Notes under the pieces: generated by a model
Databases searched by the model: none
Told to the model about the DNA's origin: nothing
What the model saw: only the letters and a program-made list of their open reading frames with translations
Program-made: the position numbers and the translations under genes
NCBI GenBank assembly: GCA_029204225.1
Contig: CM055102.1
Coordinates: 48,578,870 to 48,642,869, forward strand
Direction: 5' to 3'
Length of the DNA: 64,000 bases
Source: Diphasiastrum complanatum
Taxonomy: Eukaryota; Streptophyta; Lycopodiopsida; Lycopodiales; Lycopodiaceae
Shown: one piece after another, positions 1-10,915 of the stretch
Numbering within the stretch: the stretch's first letter is position 1
How the letters are laid out: every line of letters begins with the position of its first letter

Positions 1-1107
1 GCTGCTCTTCATTCCTAGTGTGTGATTGATTTTTGCATGAGAAATAGCTACTACACAAGAGTCTTCTGTAGAGCATCTCCAGAACACATCATTCATTTCA
101 CCATCTTCATATTCCCTTGCACAAAAATTTAGGATTTTTGAGAAATATGCAAAATCCATGTCACATTAGAGTTGATTCTTGCATCTCATTGCCATATTCA
201 TCTTTGAGTCAACTACAGAAAGATCGAAACAAATTTAGTTAAAATTTGTTCAATCTTTAGTATAGTCACATATTCAACAAGTTACGACTACGTGTTTCAC
301 ACAAATTGAAAGCTCTCAAATGGATTCTATAGAAGGCAACAAGGAGTTGAAAGCTCTCAAATGGATTCTATAGAAGGCAACAAGGACTTCAGTCAAGTTG
401 TAAACAAATGATCATATAGATGAACAGAACCACCATGGGCAAACCAGCCCACAGACAGGCCACAGTTCTCAGAAAATAAATTAGCACTAAGGTCGTCAAG
501 GCTTAAACAGTAAATAGACCTTTGTGGCAACATACAACATAGATAGAATATGATTTCTTCTCTGAGTAATGAGTAATCATAACTAGTTTCTCAGATCTTA
601 CAAATTCAAACACAGCTTCTCACAAATAGCATTACAAGAAAGTGATTCAAACAGGGAGAAAGCAATCTTTCAAGCCTCGAATCCTTGTAAATGAGGCAAC
701 AAAACTTCTCACAATTCCAAAACCTGCAACCACATGGTTAGAGGCAACAATATCAAGAAATTAATCTGCTAATGGATAACAAGTGATATCCCACAATACC
801 AGGGCCTACAATCACAAGATTAAAGACTGCAAAAGAAAATAACACCAAATCTGATCCAACAAAAGAAATGATAACAACACAGTGCTAGAGATCAAAGCAG
901 TGAATCAATAGCAATGAAATATAAGCAGTTTGCAACAAAGACCAAACACAGAAGTTAGAGTGGAAGGCACTAGGCAGATCAGCTTCTTCTCCTTTCCTCC
1001 TCCCTTCCAAAGTGAGCATTGAATAATAATGGACAACAAAATGAGAAAGGCTGAGTGTAGAGTGGGAGACACAGAAATGGGAGGCACCAAGCAAGGATCA
1101 AACAACC
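1..1107. other. Stretch without a recognisable gene
   Basis: Both strands show only short open frames without family motifs. The one clear structure is the 41-bp tandem duplication listed separately. It may be the decayed internal part of the copia element whose 3' end follows at 1108, but no coding trace supports that. Confidence 0.5.
306..387. repeat. 41-bp tandem duplication
   Basis: Two head-to-tail copies of a 41-bp unit beginning TTGAAAGCTCTCAAATGG, the second starting at 347. They are essentially identical, so the duplication is recent or an assembly slip. Confidence 0.9.
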
Positions 1108-1440
1108 TTGTTTCTTTTCCTTCCTCTTTCATCCTCCACAAACTCTTTCTTTGCACCTAGTTTGAGGACGCTAGTGGAGCTAAAGATAATCATGGAAGAT
1201 GATCTACCTATGATCATGTGTGACAACATTTCAGCCCAAGCCCTTGCCAACAACCCGATTTTCCATGCAAGGAACAAATATATTGAAGTTGTACATCACT
1301 TCATGAGAGAGAAGCTCATTGGAGGAGCACATCGACACATCATCTTGTATTGATGATATGCTCACCAAACCTTTGAGAAAAAGTTCCTTCATCAAGCATA
1401 GAGCCAATCTTGGAGTAATATCAAGATCCATGTTCAAGTC
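1108..1440 (+). pseudogene. Ty1/copia RNase H C-terminus (remnant)
   Basis: This is the tail of a copia polyprotein. The frame reads ALANNPIFHARNKYIEVVHH, matching the copia signature for the end of RNase H (LAKNP-FHARTKHIE--YHF-RE). After MREKLIGG the frame breaks near 1325 and resumes in another frame as IDDMLTKPLRK and KHRANLGV, the usual last motif before the stop. RNase H would degrade the RNA template during reverse transcription. Everything upstream (gag, protease, integrase, RT) is missing or beyond recognition. A purine tract and an LTR follow directly, confirming plus orientation. Non-functional: truncated and frameshifted. Confidence 0.8.
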
Positions 1441-1456
1441 AATATAGATTGTTTTT

Positions 1457-1464
1457 AGGAGGAG
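1457..1464 (+). other. Polypurine tract of the copia remnant
   Basis: AGGAGGAG directly before the LTR start TGTTGAAATG. This is the position and composition of a plus-strand primer for second-strand DNA synthesis. Confidence 0.7.
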
Positions 1465-2264
1465 TGTTGAAATGAAAAAATAATCCATCTTGACTTTAGG
1501 CTTGCTACAAATATTATACCATGCAAGTATGTTGTTCATAAATGCAAATGCCAAGTTTGGCCTAGATAGAACTCGAGCTACATGGATATGTCATATCTAG
1601 ATTGATGTCATATCTAGATTGATGAGTACAACTTGCATATAGATTGTAGACATAGAATTAGCAAGATTATGCTAGTAGAAACTCGTGGCAATTCATATGC
1701 ATTAATTGTAAGTAATCCATAGTGACATGCAAGGCATGCACAAAGTAAAATGGACACATGCATGATGATTTGTACATTTTTAGTTAGAACCAGGAGACTT
1801 AGAAAAAGTTGGTAGAAATTCATGCATGAGATGTGACAAATGTCACATAGACTCTAGTTTTCACTTTCGATGTCATTAAATGATGGATGGATGTGGTTCT
1901 ACCTCGAGCTACCTCAAACTCCATAAATATGTGTAGCTCTCCTCATAATTGATGATGAAGAACCAAAGCTTTGTAGCTATCTCATGCCATTTTTCCACAC
2001 AAATTTTGCTTGTTATCTCTCTATCTTTCTCTCTCTAACTCGTGTTGAGACTAATGCCAATACACTAATTTCTTGTACTTTTGCTCATTTATGATTCATT
2101 GCTATCATTCTCTGATGCTTAGCATGCCAAATTGTGGTTAAGCCATAACTTTTGTACTAGATCTTGCTAATCAATTTAGAATCAGGTTATTGTGCTAATC
2201 ATAAAGCTTAATTAGATCTATTATACTTGTAGATCTTCCTCACACATGTGAATTCTGAAAATCT
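1465..2264 (+). repeat. 3' LTR of the truncated copia element
   Basis: It begins TGTTGAAATG directly after the purine tract and ends about 800 bp later near CACATGTGAATTCTG. A diverged copy of the same length lies at 21456-22260; both share blocks such as GGACACATGCATG and GATGA-GAA-CAAGCTTTG, which fixes the approximate 3' limit. The exact terminal CA is eroded here. No second LTR of this copy is in the window, so its 5' half lies upstream or is deleted. Confidence 0.7.
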
Positions 2265-2864
2265 GAAGGGCCCTCTACCCTTTGGGCCCCTTCAAATGAA
2301 GTGTGCTTATTATCTTTGAAAATCCAATGAATGAAAACAATCCAATGGTCCATGTTGAAACAATCTCGTCGATTGATTTAGTTCAAGGTTAGTCCCATAG
2401 TTCTGGGTAGAAGTGCATGCTGACCTGCTGTTGTCGAGGTTCTAAAGCCCTCTGCACACTACTTCTCCTTCTCCAATGAGCGCGAAGAGGAGACCATGCA
2501 TCCCTCTCCTCCTTTTTCCTACAAAAAAAAAAATCTTAGTGCTAGAAGGAAGAGAAACCAATATCTCACATATCTTTTCATGGCTGGCTTGCTAGCTTCA
2601 CGGACCTGGTTACCCTACTTCAGTGAGATACTGAGAGTTTTTGTGACATTCAAAACATGCTATTATAAATACAAAACAAGTTTCTCTCAGCTATAGAACT
2701 CAAACTAACAATTTTTTAGCTTCCTTGAACTATTTGCATCTTATTTGAGATTTTTGATGGAAATTTTAGCTCCCTATAGACCGACTTGATACTGATCAGG
2801 TTCTTACGACATGAGAACTGGTGCAACAACAAACACAAATGATCAGTTTCCTTCAAGAAACTCA
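2265..2864. other. Stretch without a recognisable gene
   Basis: No frame shows family motifs. Because a copia element is inserted at 2865, this DNA was once contiguous with 15249 onward. It may therefore be decayed internal sequence of the element whose primer site is at 15424, although no gag can be read. Confidence 0.4.
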
Positions 2865-2869
2865 TATTT

Positions 2870-3340
2870 TGATGAGAAATTAGATCAATTTGGATGGAGT
2901 TCAGATATGATCGCTAGTCAATGCCAGCTGCATCATTCCTATAGTCCTCCAGAATGTAGTCAGGTGCTGCTGATCTACATTAATAGATTGATGTAGCATT
3001 CAACAAGATTCAACCAAGGTGCATAATTAAATGAACAAGTGAATCAGACACACAAATAACCGTAGACTAATTTACATTCAAGATCAGATATGATGAGAGT
3101 GACATGTGCAGAAACGACTACAAAATCATCTATTGTTTTTCTGATTCTTCAAGCACTGCATGCAGATCCACGCAATGCGTTGGTGTGAGAGAAATACGGT
3201 TCTCCCATGAGTAATGTCTCGCTTACTAGCGGACTTGTGGATCTACAGATCCTATGCATAATTGTCTCGCACACAAGCGGGCTCGTATTTTGTATTTTGT
3301 CTTCTTGCTTACTAGCATTAGACTACTTTTTCTGTGTCTG
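2870..3340 (-). repeat. Copia-1 3' LTR, distal part
   Basis: Aligns almost base for base with 14325 onward in the 5' LTR (GATGAGAAATTAGA, CTGCATGCAGATCCACGCA) and stops abruptly at GTGTCTG, where the nested element begins. The remainder resumes at 9261. Confidence 0.9.
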
Positions 3341-3901
3341 TTTCATGTGCCAACCTTTGCATTCAAACATCTAATCCATTCATTAAACATCAAATTACAA
3401 TGGAAATGCAAGAAATCAAGAAACTAGTCAAAATCAAGAACATAGCTAAAAGTAGCAAAACTCCTCCAAAATAGGCAAAGTAAGGTATCTTTATTCATGG
3501 TTATTGATCATTCACAAGATAGGGCCTGATTCTAGATCATGATAATAGCTCTCATGTGATTTTAGGCACATGAACCATTTTCTTCATCAAGAAAGCTCTC
3601 CAAGAGAAGCTCCAAGATCTCTTAAAACTCAAAATTACAAAATGAACAATAGCCTCCAAATTTAGCACGACCTCAGCTATTTATGGTGGTCATTTGTGCC
3701 TCTACTATAAGTTTGGGGCCTTATTTAGCTAAATTGGGCCTTACAATCATTATTACAATTTCGCTATTCTCAATTATAGCAAGGTTGTTCAAACCACTTT
3801 ATTAACTGTCCTATTGACTAGTTCTAATCTAATTTAGCTCCATGGCTATATTTGACAATTCATTAGTAAGCTCATGGGCTAATTACATGCAGCACATGAC
3901 A
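3341..3901 (-). repeat. 3' LTR of the nested gag-only element
   Basis: A 561-bp copy starting TTTCATGTGCCAACC on the plus strand and ending GCACATGACA. Adjacent bases 3902-3908 read GCGGGAG on the minus strand, a short polypurine tract before TGTCATGTGC. Confidence 0.85.
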
Positions 3902-3912
3902 CTCCCGCTAAT

Positions 3913-4417
3913 TTAAGCATTTTTGCCCTCAAAAATGAAGACCATGTAGTCCTTTGTTGAATGCCATGTCTTGTGAATCCTTTGGCCGTAGTCGAGAAGT
4001 ATTTGGCCACCTTGAATAAGAAACATCTTTTCTTGTATTATTCTTGTCGGTAGCCATTTACCATTTAAATTTTGTTTTCTCAGGTTCAACTTCCAACTTA
4101 TTATTGTAGAACAAGGTTGCAACAAGTTTTCTTCATAAAGAACCTTTGATCTACAACTGATCCCATAGAATTAATAAGATCACTGAAGAAGAGATTGATG
4201 AAACACAGAAAAGCCTCAAGTTGCATTAGTTTTGTATGGGTTGATAGGATCCAAGCAACATGACATTCAATAGTCTTCTTCTTCAGTCTCTTCCTTGATT
4301 GGATAGGCTATCCAATTCCAGATGCGTCTTTTCTTGTCCTTGCATCCGGTTTTGTTGCCTTGTGCATTGCTCCTTGATGTAAGATTACAATATCATTTTG
4401 TGACTCCAAAGCGTTGA
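3913..4417 (-). other. Region between gag-like ORFs and 3' LTR of the nested element
   Basis: A 70-codon open frame (3913-4125) has no recognisable domain. Its end resembles the short tails seen just before the polypurine tract of many plant gypsy elements, so it may be a relic of a lost pol end. Not treated as a gene. Confidence 0.3.
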
Positions 4418-5636
4418 TTAAAGCAATGATTTCATCCAAGTTATCTGATTGAACATTGGAGTTCCGTCTTGTCGAATCATTCGAAGCAAGATTGGTAGAT
4501 CAAAATAGTAATGCTCCAAATAAAATGATTCATTTTCCAAATTTGGCCACATTCTAGTTGGTTCCAACTCATCATTTTGTTCCAAGAGAGCATCGTTATG
4601 TTGGAATATAAACAACTCATATTCATTCTGTTGTAAGCAATGATGATCCACAGTTTGATCTCCAAAGATAAATTTGTCATATATACAATGTTGTAAGCAA
4701 TGATTATCTTTAGTGCGATCTCCAAAGATAAATTCGTCATATATACAATGATAGGCAGTAGTAATATTAATCTCAAAAGCTCTCGAGTCAACAATATTGG
4801 AAGATAAGTCGACATCCATCTGTTGTTGATGTTGAGACATGATTGGATGTTCAAGAGACATATTTTGCAATTCCTTGATTCCTTTCGATCCTTCATCCGT
4901 TGAAGAAATTTTTTCTTGAAGTACTGTTGTTCAGACCAGCACCTTGATGAGCTTGGAATTGACATATTGATAGTTCTGGAGAGTTTTGCTGATGGAGAGT
5001 TGAACACACTAGTGTAGGAATTTCTTCCTGTTGAGACTCCAATTTGATCCGCAGTTGCATCTTTTGTTGTCTTATCCTGAGATCTCGAATCAACGCATTA
5101 CATCTACCAAAGTTGGATTTACTTGAAGTACTTTATCCAAATGTTGACGGATGTGATCTTGAAGACCATGTAGATAGTGTTGGATGGATAACTCTTCATC
5201 AAGACACCTCTGTTTAGATGCTACCAGACAAAATCTCACATTATATGCCTTCATTGAACCAGTTTGTTCTAGCATATACCAAGAGTCCATATAATAATCT
5301 ATAAATATTTCTGTACAAAACTCTTTGAAATCATCCCATGACTTCGGTTCAATACTTAGGATGACGTAATACTTTTTGCCACCAATCATAGGCTTTTCCT
5401 CGGAAATAAGATACTGCTATGGTAATTTTGCCCTGATCAGAGATAATATATAGTAGCAGATTCTCATCAACAATAGATAACCAATCATCAATATGTAATG
5501 AACTCATTTCTCCCTCAAAGGTTGGTATGTTCTCAAAAGGAACATCATCAGGATTTTGTTGAATATTGATTTGTCGATGTTGATTTGCCTCTGACGAACT
5601 GCTCTCACCATTGTAACAGGAACTAGGAATGGTCAC
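4418..5636 (-). pseudogene. Gag polyprotein of the nested element (frameshifted)
   Basis: Read in pieces on the minus strand. 5636-5349 contains FENIPTFEGEMSSLHIDDWL and YFRGKAYDWW. After a frameshift, 5389-5090 contains KSWDDFKEFCTEIF, then a stretch ending in HYLHGLQDHIRQHL. This is the layout of the retrotransposon gag (capsid) domain: FEG---PE-WL---E, then A--WW, then W--F---F. The capsid forms the particle that packages element RNA. A further Gln-rich segment follows (5093-4893, 4870-4418) containing a duplicated 20-residue block. No zinc knuckle is recognisable. At least two frame changes make it non-functional as it stands. Confidence 0.7.
4632..4752 (-). repeat. 60-bp tandem repeat inside the gag C-terminal frame
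   Basis: Two near-identical 60-bp units (GTTGTAAGCAATGAT, CCAAAGATAAATT-GTCATATATACAATG). In the minus frame they encode the block CIYD-FIFGD-T-D-HCLQ twice. A third, weak copy (NEYELFIFQHND) follows. Confidence 0.85.
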
Positions 5637-5799
5637 TATGCTCCCATAATTGGTATTGTCCTCTAATTTAATCCAATGGTGCCAGCAATTGGTTTAAGAG
5701 CCATAGATGAAGCCTCTTTTGTTTGCTGCATGGATGTACCGTTGAATGCCATTGTACAAAGAGATGATTGGTATTCAGAATTATCTTTTTTAACTTCAT

Positions 5800-6353
5800 A
5801 TTATTCGAAACCAGTTTCGTTATCATCATTGTAGTCTCCATCCTCACCGATGTAGTGATTGCGATGCAATTCCGTCTCTTGACAATGTAATCTTTTGTTG
5901 TACACGATGGATCTTCTTCATCATACTCACAACTTTCAGGGATATCATTTGGTTGACCTGTAGGCTCATATTGGTCCTCATGTTGCCATTCAGAGTGATT
6001 ATGACCCTCATAATCAACAATGCTATACTCGGTTTCATATTGACCATTATTATATTCGTCTACATCACCAGACTGATATTCTTGATTATCTGGTTGACAC
6101 TCATGATCCGCATCGGAATATTGTTCATGCTCGTTCGTATCATCACATTGTTGATGATCATCTTGCTGACAATCGCTACTATCATCACATTGTGAATCAT
6201 CATGTTACAATTGTCACCATCATCACATTCCTTCTCATCTTGTTGACAATCACCACCACCATCGTCATACCAGTCACTTTGGTTATCGTACTCATAATCA
6301 TTTCCATCCCATTGATCGTCATAGTCGGACATATATTCATTATCAGTGTCCAT
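5800..6353 (-). pseudogene. Acidic Asp/Asn/Gln/Tyr-rich ORF of the nested element
   Basis: It begins with ATG at 6353 (MDTDNEYMSDYDDQWDG). The frame breaks near 6213 but continues in another frame with the same composition (DDSSDCQQDDHQQCDD, NEHEQYSDADHECQ) and ends after a second shift at GEDGDYNDDNETGFE. About 180 residues are extremely rich in D, N, Q, Y and E, with no signal peptide, membrane segment or known domain. It sits directly upstream of gag in the element's transcription direction, so it may be an N-terminal extension of gag or a separate small protein. The repetitive GAT/AAT codons suggest expansion by slippage. Function unknown. Confidence 0.5.
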
Positions 6354-8690
6354 GGTATAGTGACAGATAGTGTTGGAAGTATTTCTAGTTTACGCGATGG
6401 CTAGATCTACTTACGGGTGTAGTATAAGGATGTAGAGATTCGTCCACTTTTTAAGTTTCTACAACAAGCTTCAACAGAATACGGAAAGAATCAACAGGAA
6501 TGAGAACACTAAGGCTTTCCCAACTAGTGCCCGTAATAGAAATAAGCTAATTAATGACAACAATAAAATTCCTTGCTAAGGCAAACCCAACTAGGAAGAT
6601 TACTAAATCCTACATAACACCTAAAGGGAGATAATAAGAATTGCGTCTAAACTAAGCAATAAACACTTAAAACCATGCCACAATTAAAGGTCAATGAAAG
6701 GAGGCAAGAGGAGGCCCGAGCACCTTCCCTCAAGCTATGCACCTTCCAATGGGAACACAATGAAATGCAAAATAATCACAATAGTAATTTTGCCTTAATC
6801 ACAAAGTGTTGTTTACAATGCAAACACCTCTCCTTTTATGGCAAGGAGGGTCTTCCATAAGTGTTTACTAACTTATGGGACTAATCTATTTCTAGCCTTT
6901 CTAGAACTTCTAACTTAGGATTTAGAGCTCAAAGTTCTTAACTTACGAAAACTTAAGATAAAAAGTTTAAGCTATTTTATTATTATTTAAGCTTCTACTC
7001 ATGGACTTACAAAACACATGCCATAGTTGAAGTTTATTGACAATACTCATACGTGGTCTTACAAAACACATGCCACGGAGTTTTATTAGGACAATCGTAA
7101 ATTTCACTCATGAAATCACAAATTTACTAGTAACAAATTTGTCCTTCTCCACCGTCCCAAAATTCTGAGTCCTTGAAAAATGTAACTTGCAAGGTTTGGG
7201 AAACAACAATAGCTATTGGCAAAATGTCAACTTTGTTTCATTGATTGGTTTTGGCTTTATACCAGTGCTATCATGTGGAGCTTGATGTAATAATCACTTC
7301 TGCTTTTTACTACGTCAAAATTTGAGGTCACACGGGAGAGATATGGATGTTCGAAGAAATGAATTGAAAAAAAATGTAACAACTAAGACAATATGGGGCC
7401 TAAAAAAATTAAAAATAGAAAGTGATAATGATGACTAAAATGCTGATCACGTGATTCAGCTCTATTAACTGAACACTTTTTGTTCTTGAAGTACCGAATT
7501 CTGAGACCATATGAAAAAGTTTTAGATATAGCGAAAAAACGGGAAACAAAACGTAATTAAACAAACTTAAGACAGGGCCCTCAAAACAAAAAAACTTTGA
7601 TTTGCATGAAACATTGGACCATCAAAAAATAAAACCATAAAGAATTTAAAACTTTGGCGGCATATGTTTTTTTTTTTTGCGATCACATTTACAAAATATG
7701 TGCTCATACTAAAAAGGAGTCGTAAAAGATGTTTATATATTTAAAAATAAAAAAAATTAAAATAAAAAAAAAACTTGTTTTTAGGCCGCGGGCACCGAGT
7801 GGTCACGGGCACGGCTGATGGGCGCGGACAGCAGCACCAGGGAGAGCAGAAGTAGGTAGGGCTGAGCGCGGATAGAAAGTGAGACAGAGAGAGGGGCGTC
7901 GCGAGGAGGGAGGGAGGCGTCGCGTGGGGAGAGAGGGGTGCCAGAGATGGGGAGTGGGGTGCGCGAGATGGGGGTGTCCCAACTTTTTTTTTTTTTTTAT
8001 TTCCTTCAATGTTTATTTAGCCCTAGGGTTAGGCTTATGAAATCTGGGCAGGGTGTCTCTTTGTTTTTTTGCATTTTTTGCCCTAATTTGCCAAGGTGAG
8101 GTTAGGGTTGTTCAAAGGTAAGGTTAGGTCAATTTTTTTTTTTTAAATGAACCAGTGAAAAGTTGAGAATGAAGAAATGAAAAAAAAATTTATCAAAGGA
8201 GCAAAACTTCAAATGAAAAGTTAAAGTTTCTCTCTCCCAAATCTTCACTAAAAACTAGTTTTAGACCTCCTTCACAAGAACTGTCATATCTCTCTCAATT
8301 TTTAATCAAATTGGCTGAAAATTGGCTCAAATTCAAGCTAAGAGTGAGATCTACAATCCTATAGAAATACAGTCATAAACTTCGGCCAAAACTTCGGCCA
8401 AAAATAGAGAAAAACAGACTACAAAAACTGTCACTAACTAAAATTGGAATGAAAACACAAAAATGGCCATAACTTGGTCATTATAGCTCCAAATCAGAAA
8501 ATCTCAGTACCTCCAAGAAGATAACCAAAAGATCTATTGATCTACAATAAGAAATCACACAAATAATGACGATTAGATGGTTAAAAATTGAGTCAAAACT
8601 TGCTGGAAATTGAAAAAACAAGAAAACAAGAACAAGAAACTCTACCAAATTTAATAAAATCCACCGGATTTGATGGGGAAAGGATCTAAT
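6354..8690 (-). other. Long untranslated leader of the nested element
   Basis: 2.3 kb between the primer site and the first ORF with no coding motif on either strand. Mostly AT-rich, with several A or T runs. A sharply GC-rich purine-biased island at about 7786-7980 (GGGGAGAGAGGGGTGCCAG) is flanked by homopolymers. Long leaders are typical of non-autonomous LTR elements and often hold packaging signals; none can be identified here. Confidence 0.5.
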
Positions 8691-8702
8691 GTTCTGATAC
8701 CA
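8691..8702 (-). other. Primer-binding site of the nested element
   Basis: The minus strand reads TGGTATCAGAAC four bases inside the 5' LTR. It matches 11 of 12 bases of the plant initiator-Met tRNA complement TGGTATCAGAGC, which fixes the minus orientation. Confidence 0.85.
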
Positions 8703-8706
8703 AAAT

Positions 8707-9260
8707 TTTCATGTGCCAACCTTAGTCTTCAAACATTTAATCCATTCATTAAACATCAAATTACAATGGAAATGCAAGAAATCAAGAAACTAGTCAAAAA
8801 TCAAGAAGATAGCTAAAAGTAGTAAAACTCCACCAAAATAGGTAAATTAAGGTATCTTTATTCATCATTATTGATCATTCACAAGATAGGGCCTGATTCT
8901 AGAGCATGATCATAGCTCTCATGTGATTTTAGGCACATGAACCACTTTCTTCATCAAGAAAGCTCTCCAAGAGAAGCTCCAAGATCTCTTAAACCTCAAA
9001 ATTACAAAATGAACAATAGCCTCCAAATTTAGCACGACCTCAACTATTTATAGTGGTCATTTGTGCCTCTACTATAAGTTTGGGGCCTTATATTGGGCCT
9101 TACAACCATTATTACAATTTCGCTATTCTCAATTATAGTGAGGTTGTTTGAACCACTTTATTAACTGTCCTATTGACTAGTTCTAATCTAATTTAGCTCC
9201 ATGGCTATATTTTGCAATTCATTAGTAAGCTCATGTGCTAATTACATGCAGCACATGATA
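8707..9260 (-). repeat. 5' LTR of the nested gag-only element
   Basis: A 554-bp copy of 3341-3901 lacking a small TTAGCTAA duplication. On the minus strand it holds a TATA-like CTATAAATAG near 9045, a plausible promoter. Flanked on the right by the GTCTG duplication. Confidence 0.85.
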
Positions 9261-9265
9261 GTCTG

Positions 9266-9697
9266 TATCAAGTATCATCTAGAAAATATATAGTCGCCTC
9301 GTGTAACTTCTAGATTAGAGTGATTAAACATCTACAACTAATCAAGGATTACAAGAGTGGCAGATTAGTCACAACCTAGATTGCATCTGTTGATGTTATG
9401 CCATCAGATCAAATATCTGTACTTCTGAGTACTTGCATGATCTTCTTGATCTTTTTGGAGTGTGAGGGCAGAAAAGGTGTCGCAACTATTTTCGGTCACT
9501 TCAAGTCTTTTGACCTTTCGCGTTGTCTGACTTTCTCTTGCTGTACCACGAAAAATTCTCTTTCAAGAATCTTTCGCGTTCGTGTCTTCTCGTCAAGATG
9601 TTCGCGAACAATTCTGCTTCGTGTCTCTTGATATTTTCGTCAGACATAGTGCTAAAAGCTAGCAAAGCTTTGGTACTAAAAACGTTTTGTTTCTTCA
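9266..9697 (-). repeat. Copia-1 3' LTR, proximal part
   Basis: Continues the LTR after the nested insertion and ends at GTTTTGTTTCTTCA. The minus strand just inside reads GAGAGGGAGC then TGAAGAAAC, placing the polypurine tract at 9698-9707. Confidence 0.9.
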
Positions 9698-10230
9698 GCT
9701 CCCTCTCAAAGCATGATAGCTTTAAGACTCCAAGACTGCTCCTTTGTCTCTCAAAAAGTTCTTTGTCTAGGGCTCTGGTGAAGATGTTAGCGACTATGTC
9801 TTTCGTTCCGATGAAGGTGGTCTACAACATTTTCTTCTCAATCAGATCCCTGATCAAGTGGTACTTGATCAGCGATGTGTTTCGTTCTTGAGTGGAATAC
9901 AAGATCTTTCATGAGGTATATTGCAGATGTGTTATCCATCTGCAAGACCAGAGGCTCATTCCCTGTTTTTCCCAATTCGTCCAGAAACTACCTGAGCCAA
10001 ATTATCTCGTTGGCCATCTTTGCTGCTGCAACGTACTTTGATTTGCAGGATGACTAAGCCACAATGGTCTGCTTCTTGCTGACCCAAAGAACTGCCGCTC
10101 CTGATGCGATGGTGCATTCTCCCGAGACGTTTTTACAATCATCCTTGAGGGATGCCTAGCTAGCATCACTGTAGGAAAGCATCTTGAAACCCGCATCACG
10201 ACAATAACACAAGCCATAATCTCTTGTTAA
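9698..10230 (-). pseudogene. Copia-1 RNase H domain (broken)
   Basis: The minus frame reads MLSYSDAS-ASLKDDCKN, SGAAVLWVSKKQTIVA, SKYVAAAKMANEIIWLR and AIYLMKDLVFHSRTKHI. These match copia RNase H blocks (YSDADWAG, SKKQ--VA-S--EAEY-A, NP-FHSRTKHI). Three in-frame stops, all TAG, replace conserved positions (the Trp after SDAS, the residue after TIVA, the residue after WLR). A frameshift follows HSRTKHI, and the last part (IKYHLIRDLIEKKML, IFTRALDKELFERQ) is in another frame up to the polypurine tract. Confidence 0.8.
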
Positions 10231-10915
10231 TTAAAGATATTGCAAAATTTGTTTTGCAATCCTCCAATGTGTTGAGCCTGGATTTACATAGAATTGGCTC
10301 ATTCTGAACACTGCATAAGCGATGTCAAGATGTGTGTTGTCTGCAAGGTACATCAGTGAACCTATCAGCTTCTTGTAAGGTGTGAGCTGCATTTGTTGTC
10401 TCTCTTCTTCAGTCCTCGGACAATCATCATTTGTTAACACCGTTCTTGCGAGCATTGGAGTATTCGTTCCTTTGTAGTTCAGCATCCCAAATCCTCTAGG
10501 ATTTTTTGGGTGTATCTGGACTGGTGAAGATAGAGCTTATCTCCCTCATAGTCCCTTTCAATTTGCAAGCCAAGGTGGCACCTGGCTTCTCCCAGATCAA
10601 TGATCTTGAAAGTTTCAAGATATCTTCATTCACTTCAGCAATCAGCTTCTCACTCTTGCACAGTATAAGAGTGCCATCCACATATACAGCCACTGCCCAT
10701 CTGTGACTCTGACATACCCATTGGAATAAGCCATTAGTGGCTTGAATCCTAATGATTTCAGGGCTTGATCCTTCTATTTGTACCATTGTCAAGCTGACTG
10801 TTTTAGACCGTAGATACTTCTATGCATTATGCATGCATAATCAGGAAGTGAATTTGAGACGTATCTTGGGGGTTGATCCATGTCGACCTCCTCATCTAAC
10901 TCGCCATGCAAGAAG
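10231..10915 (-). pseudogene. Copia-1 reverse transcriptase, C-terminal part (broken)
   Basis: From 10915 leftward the frame reads FLHGELDEEVDMDQPP, then SIYGLKQS, then (10792-10496) AVAVYVDGTLILCKSEKLI, then (10485-10231) YKKLIGSLMYLADNTHLDIA and NPGSTHWRIAKQILQYL. These are the copia RT blocks in order. The catalytic YVDD box reads YVDG (codon GGC at 10673-10675), which removes an aspartate essential for DNA synthesis. The N-terminal third of RT, normally just before FLHG, is absent and replaced by an inserted LTR. Two frameshifts separate the blocks. Confidence 0.85.

Larger units (their letters stand above)
3341..9260 (-). mobile_element. Nested gag-only (non-autonomous) LTR retrotransposon
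   Basis: A complete 5.9-kb element on the minus strand, inserted in the Copia-1 LTR with a GTCTG duplication on both sides (3336-3340 and 9261-9265). LTRs at 3341-3901 and 8707-9260 are about 95% alike by eye. The 4.8-kb interior carries a primer site, a long leader, an acidic ORF and a retroviral-type gag. No protease, integrase, RT or RNase H motif appears in any frame. This matches the known TR-GAG/LARD type of non-autonomous element, which depends on enzymes supplied by a relative. LTR ends are unusual: the 3' LTR starts TGTCATGTGC, the 5' LTR starts TATCATGTGC, and both end CATGAAA instead of CA. Confidence 0.85.

Noticed and set aside
885-1156. Overlapping minus-strand open frames of 69 and 83 codons
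   Set aside because: No start context, no motif, overlapping frames in repetitive flanking DNA; random open frames.
5953-6404. Hydrophobic plus-strand frames that look like membrane proteins
   Set aside because: They are the antisense of the acidic GAT/AAT-rich ORF on the minus strand; complementing Asp/Asn codons gives Ile/Leu/Val runs.
9398-9891. Plus-strand frames of 77 and 122 codons
   Set aside because: They fall in the Copia-1 LTR and antisense of RNase H; the minus strand carries the real copia motifs.
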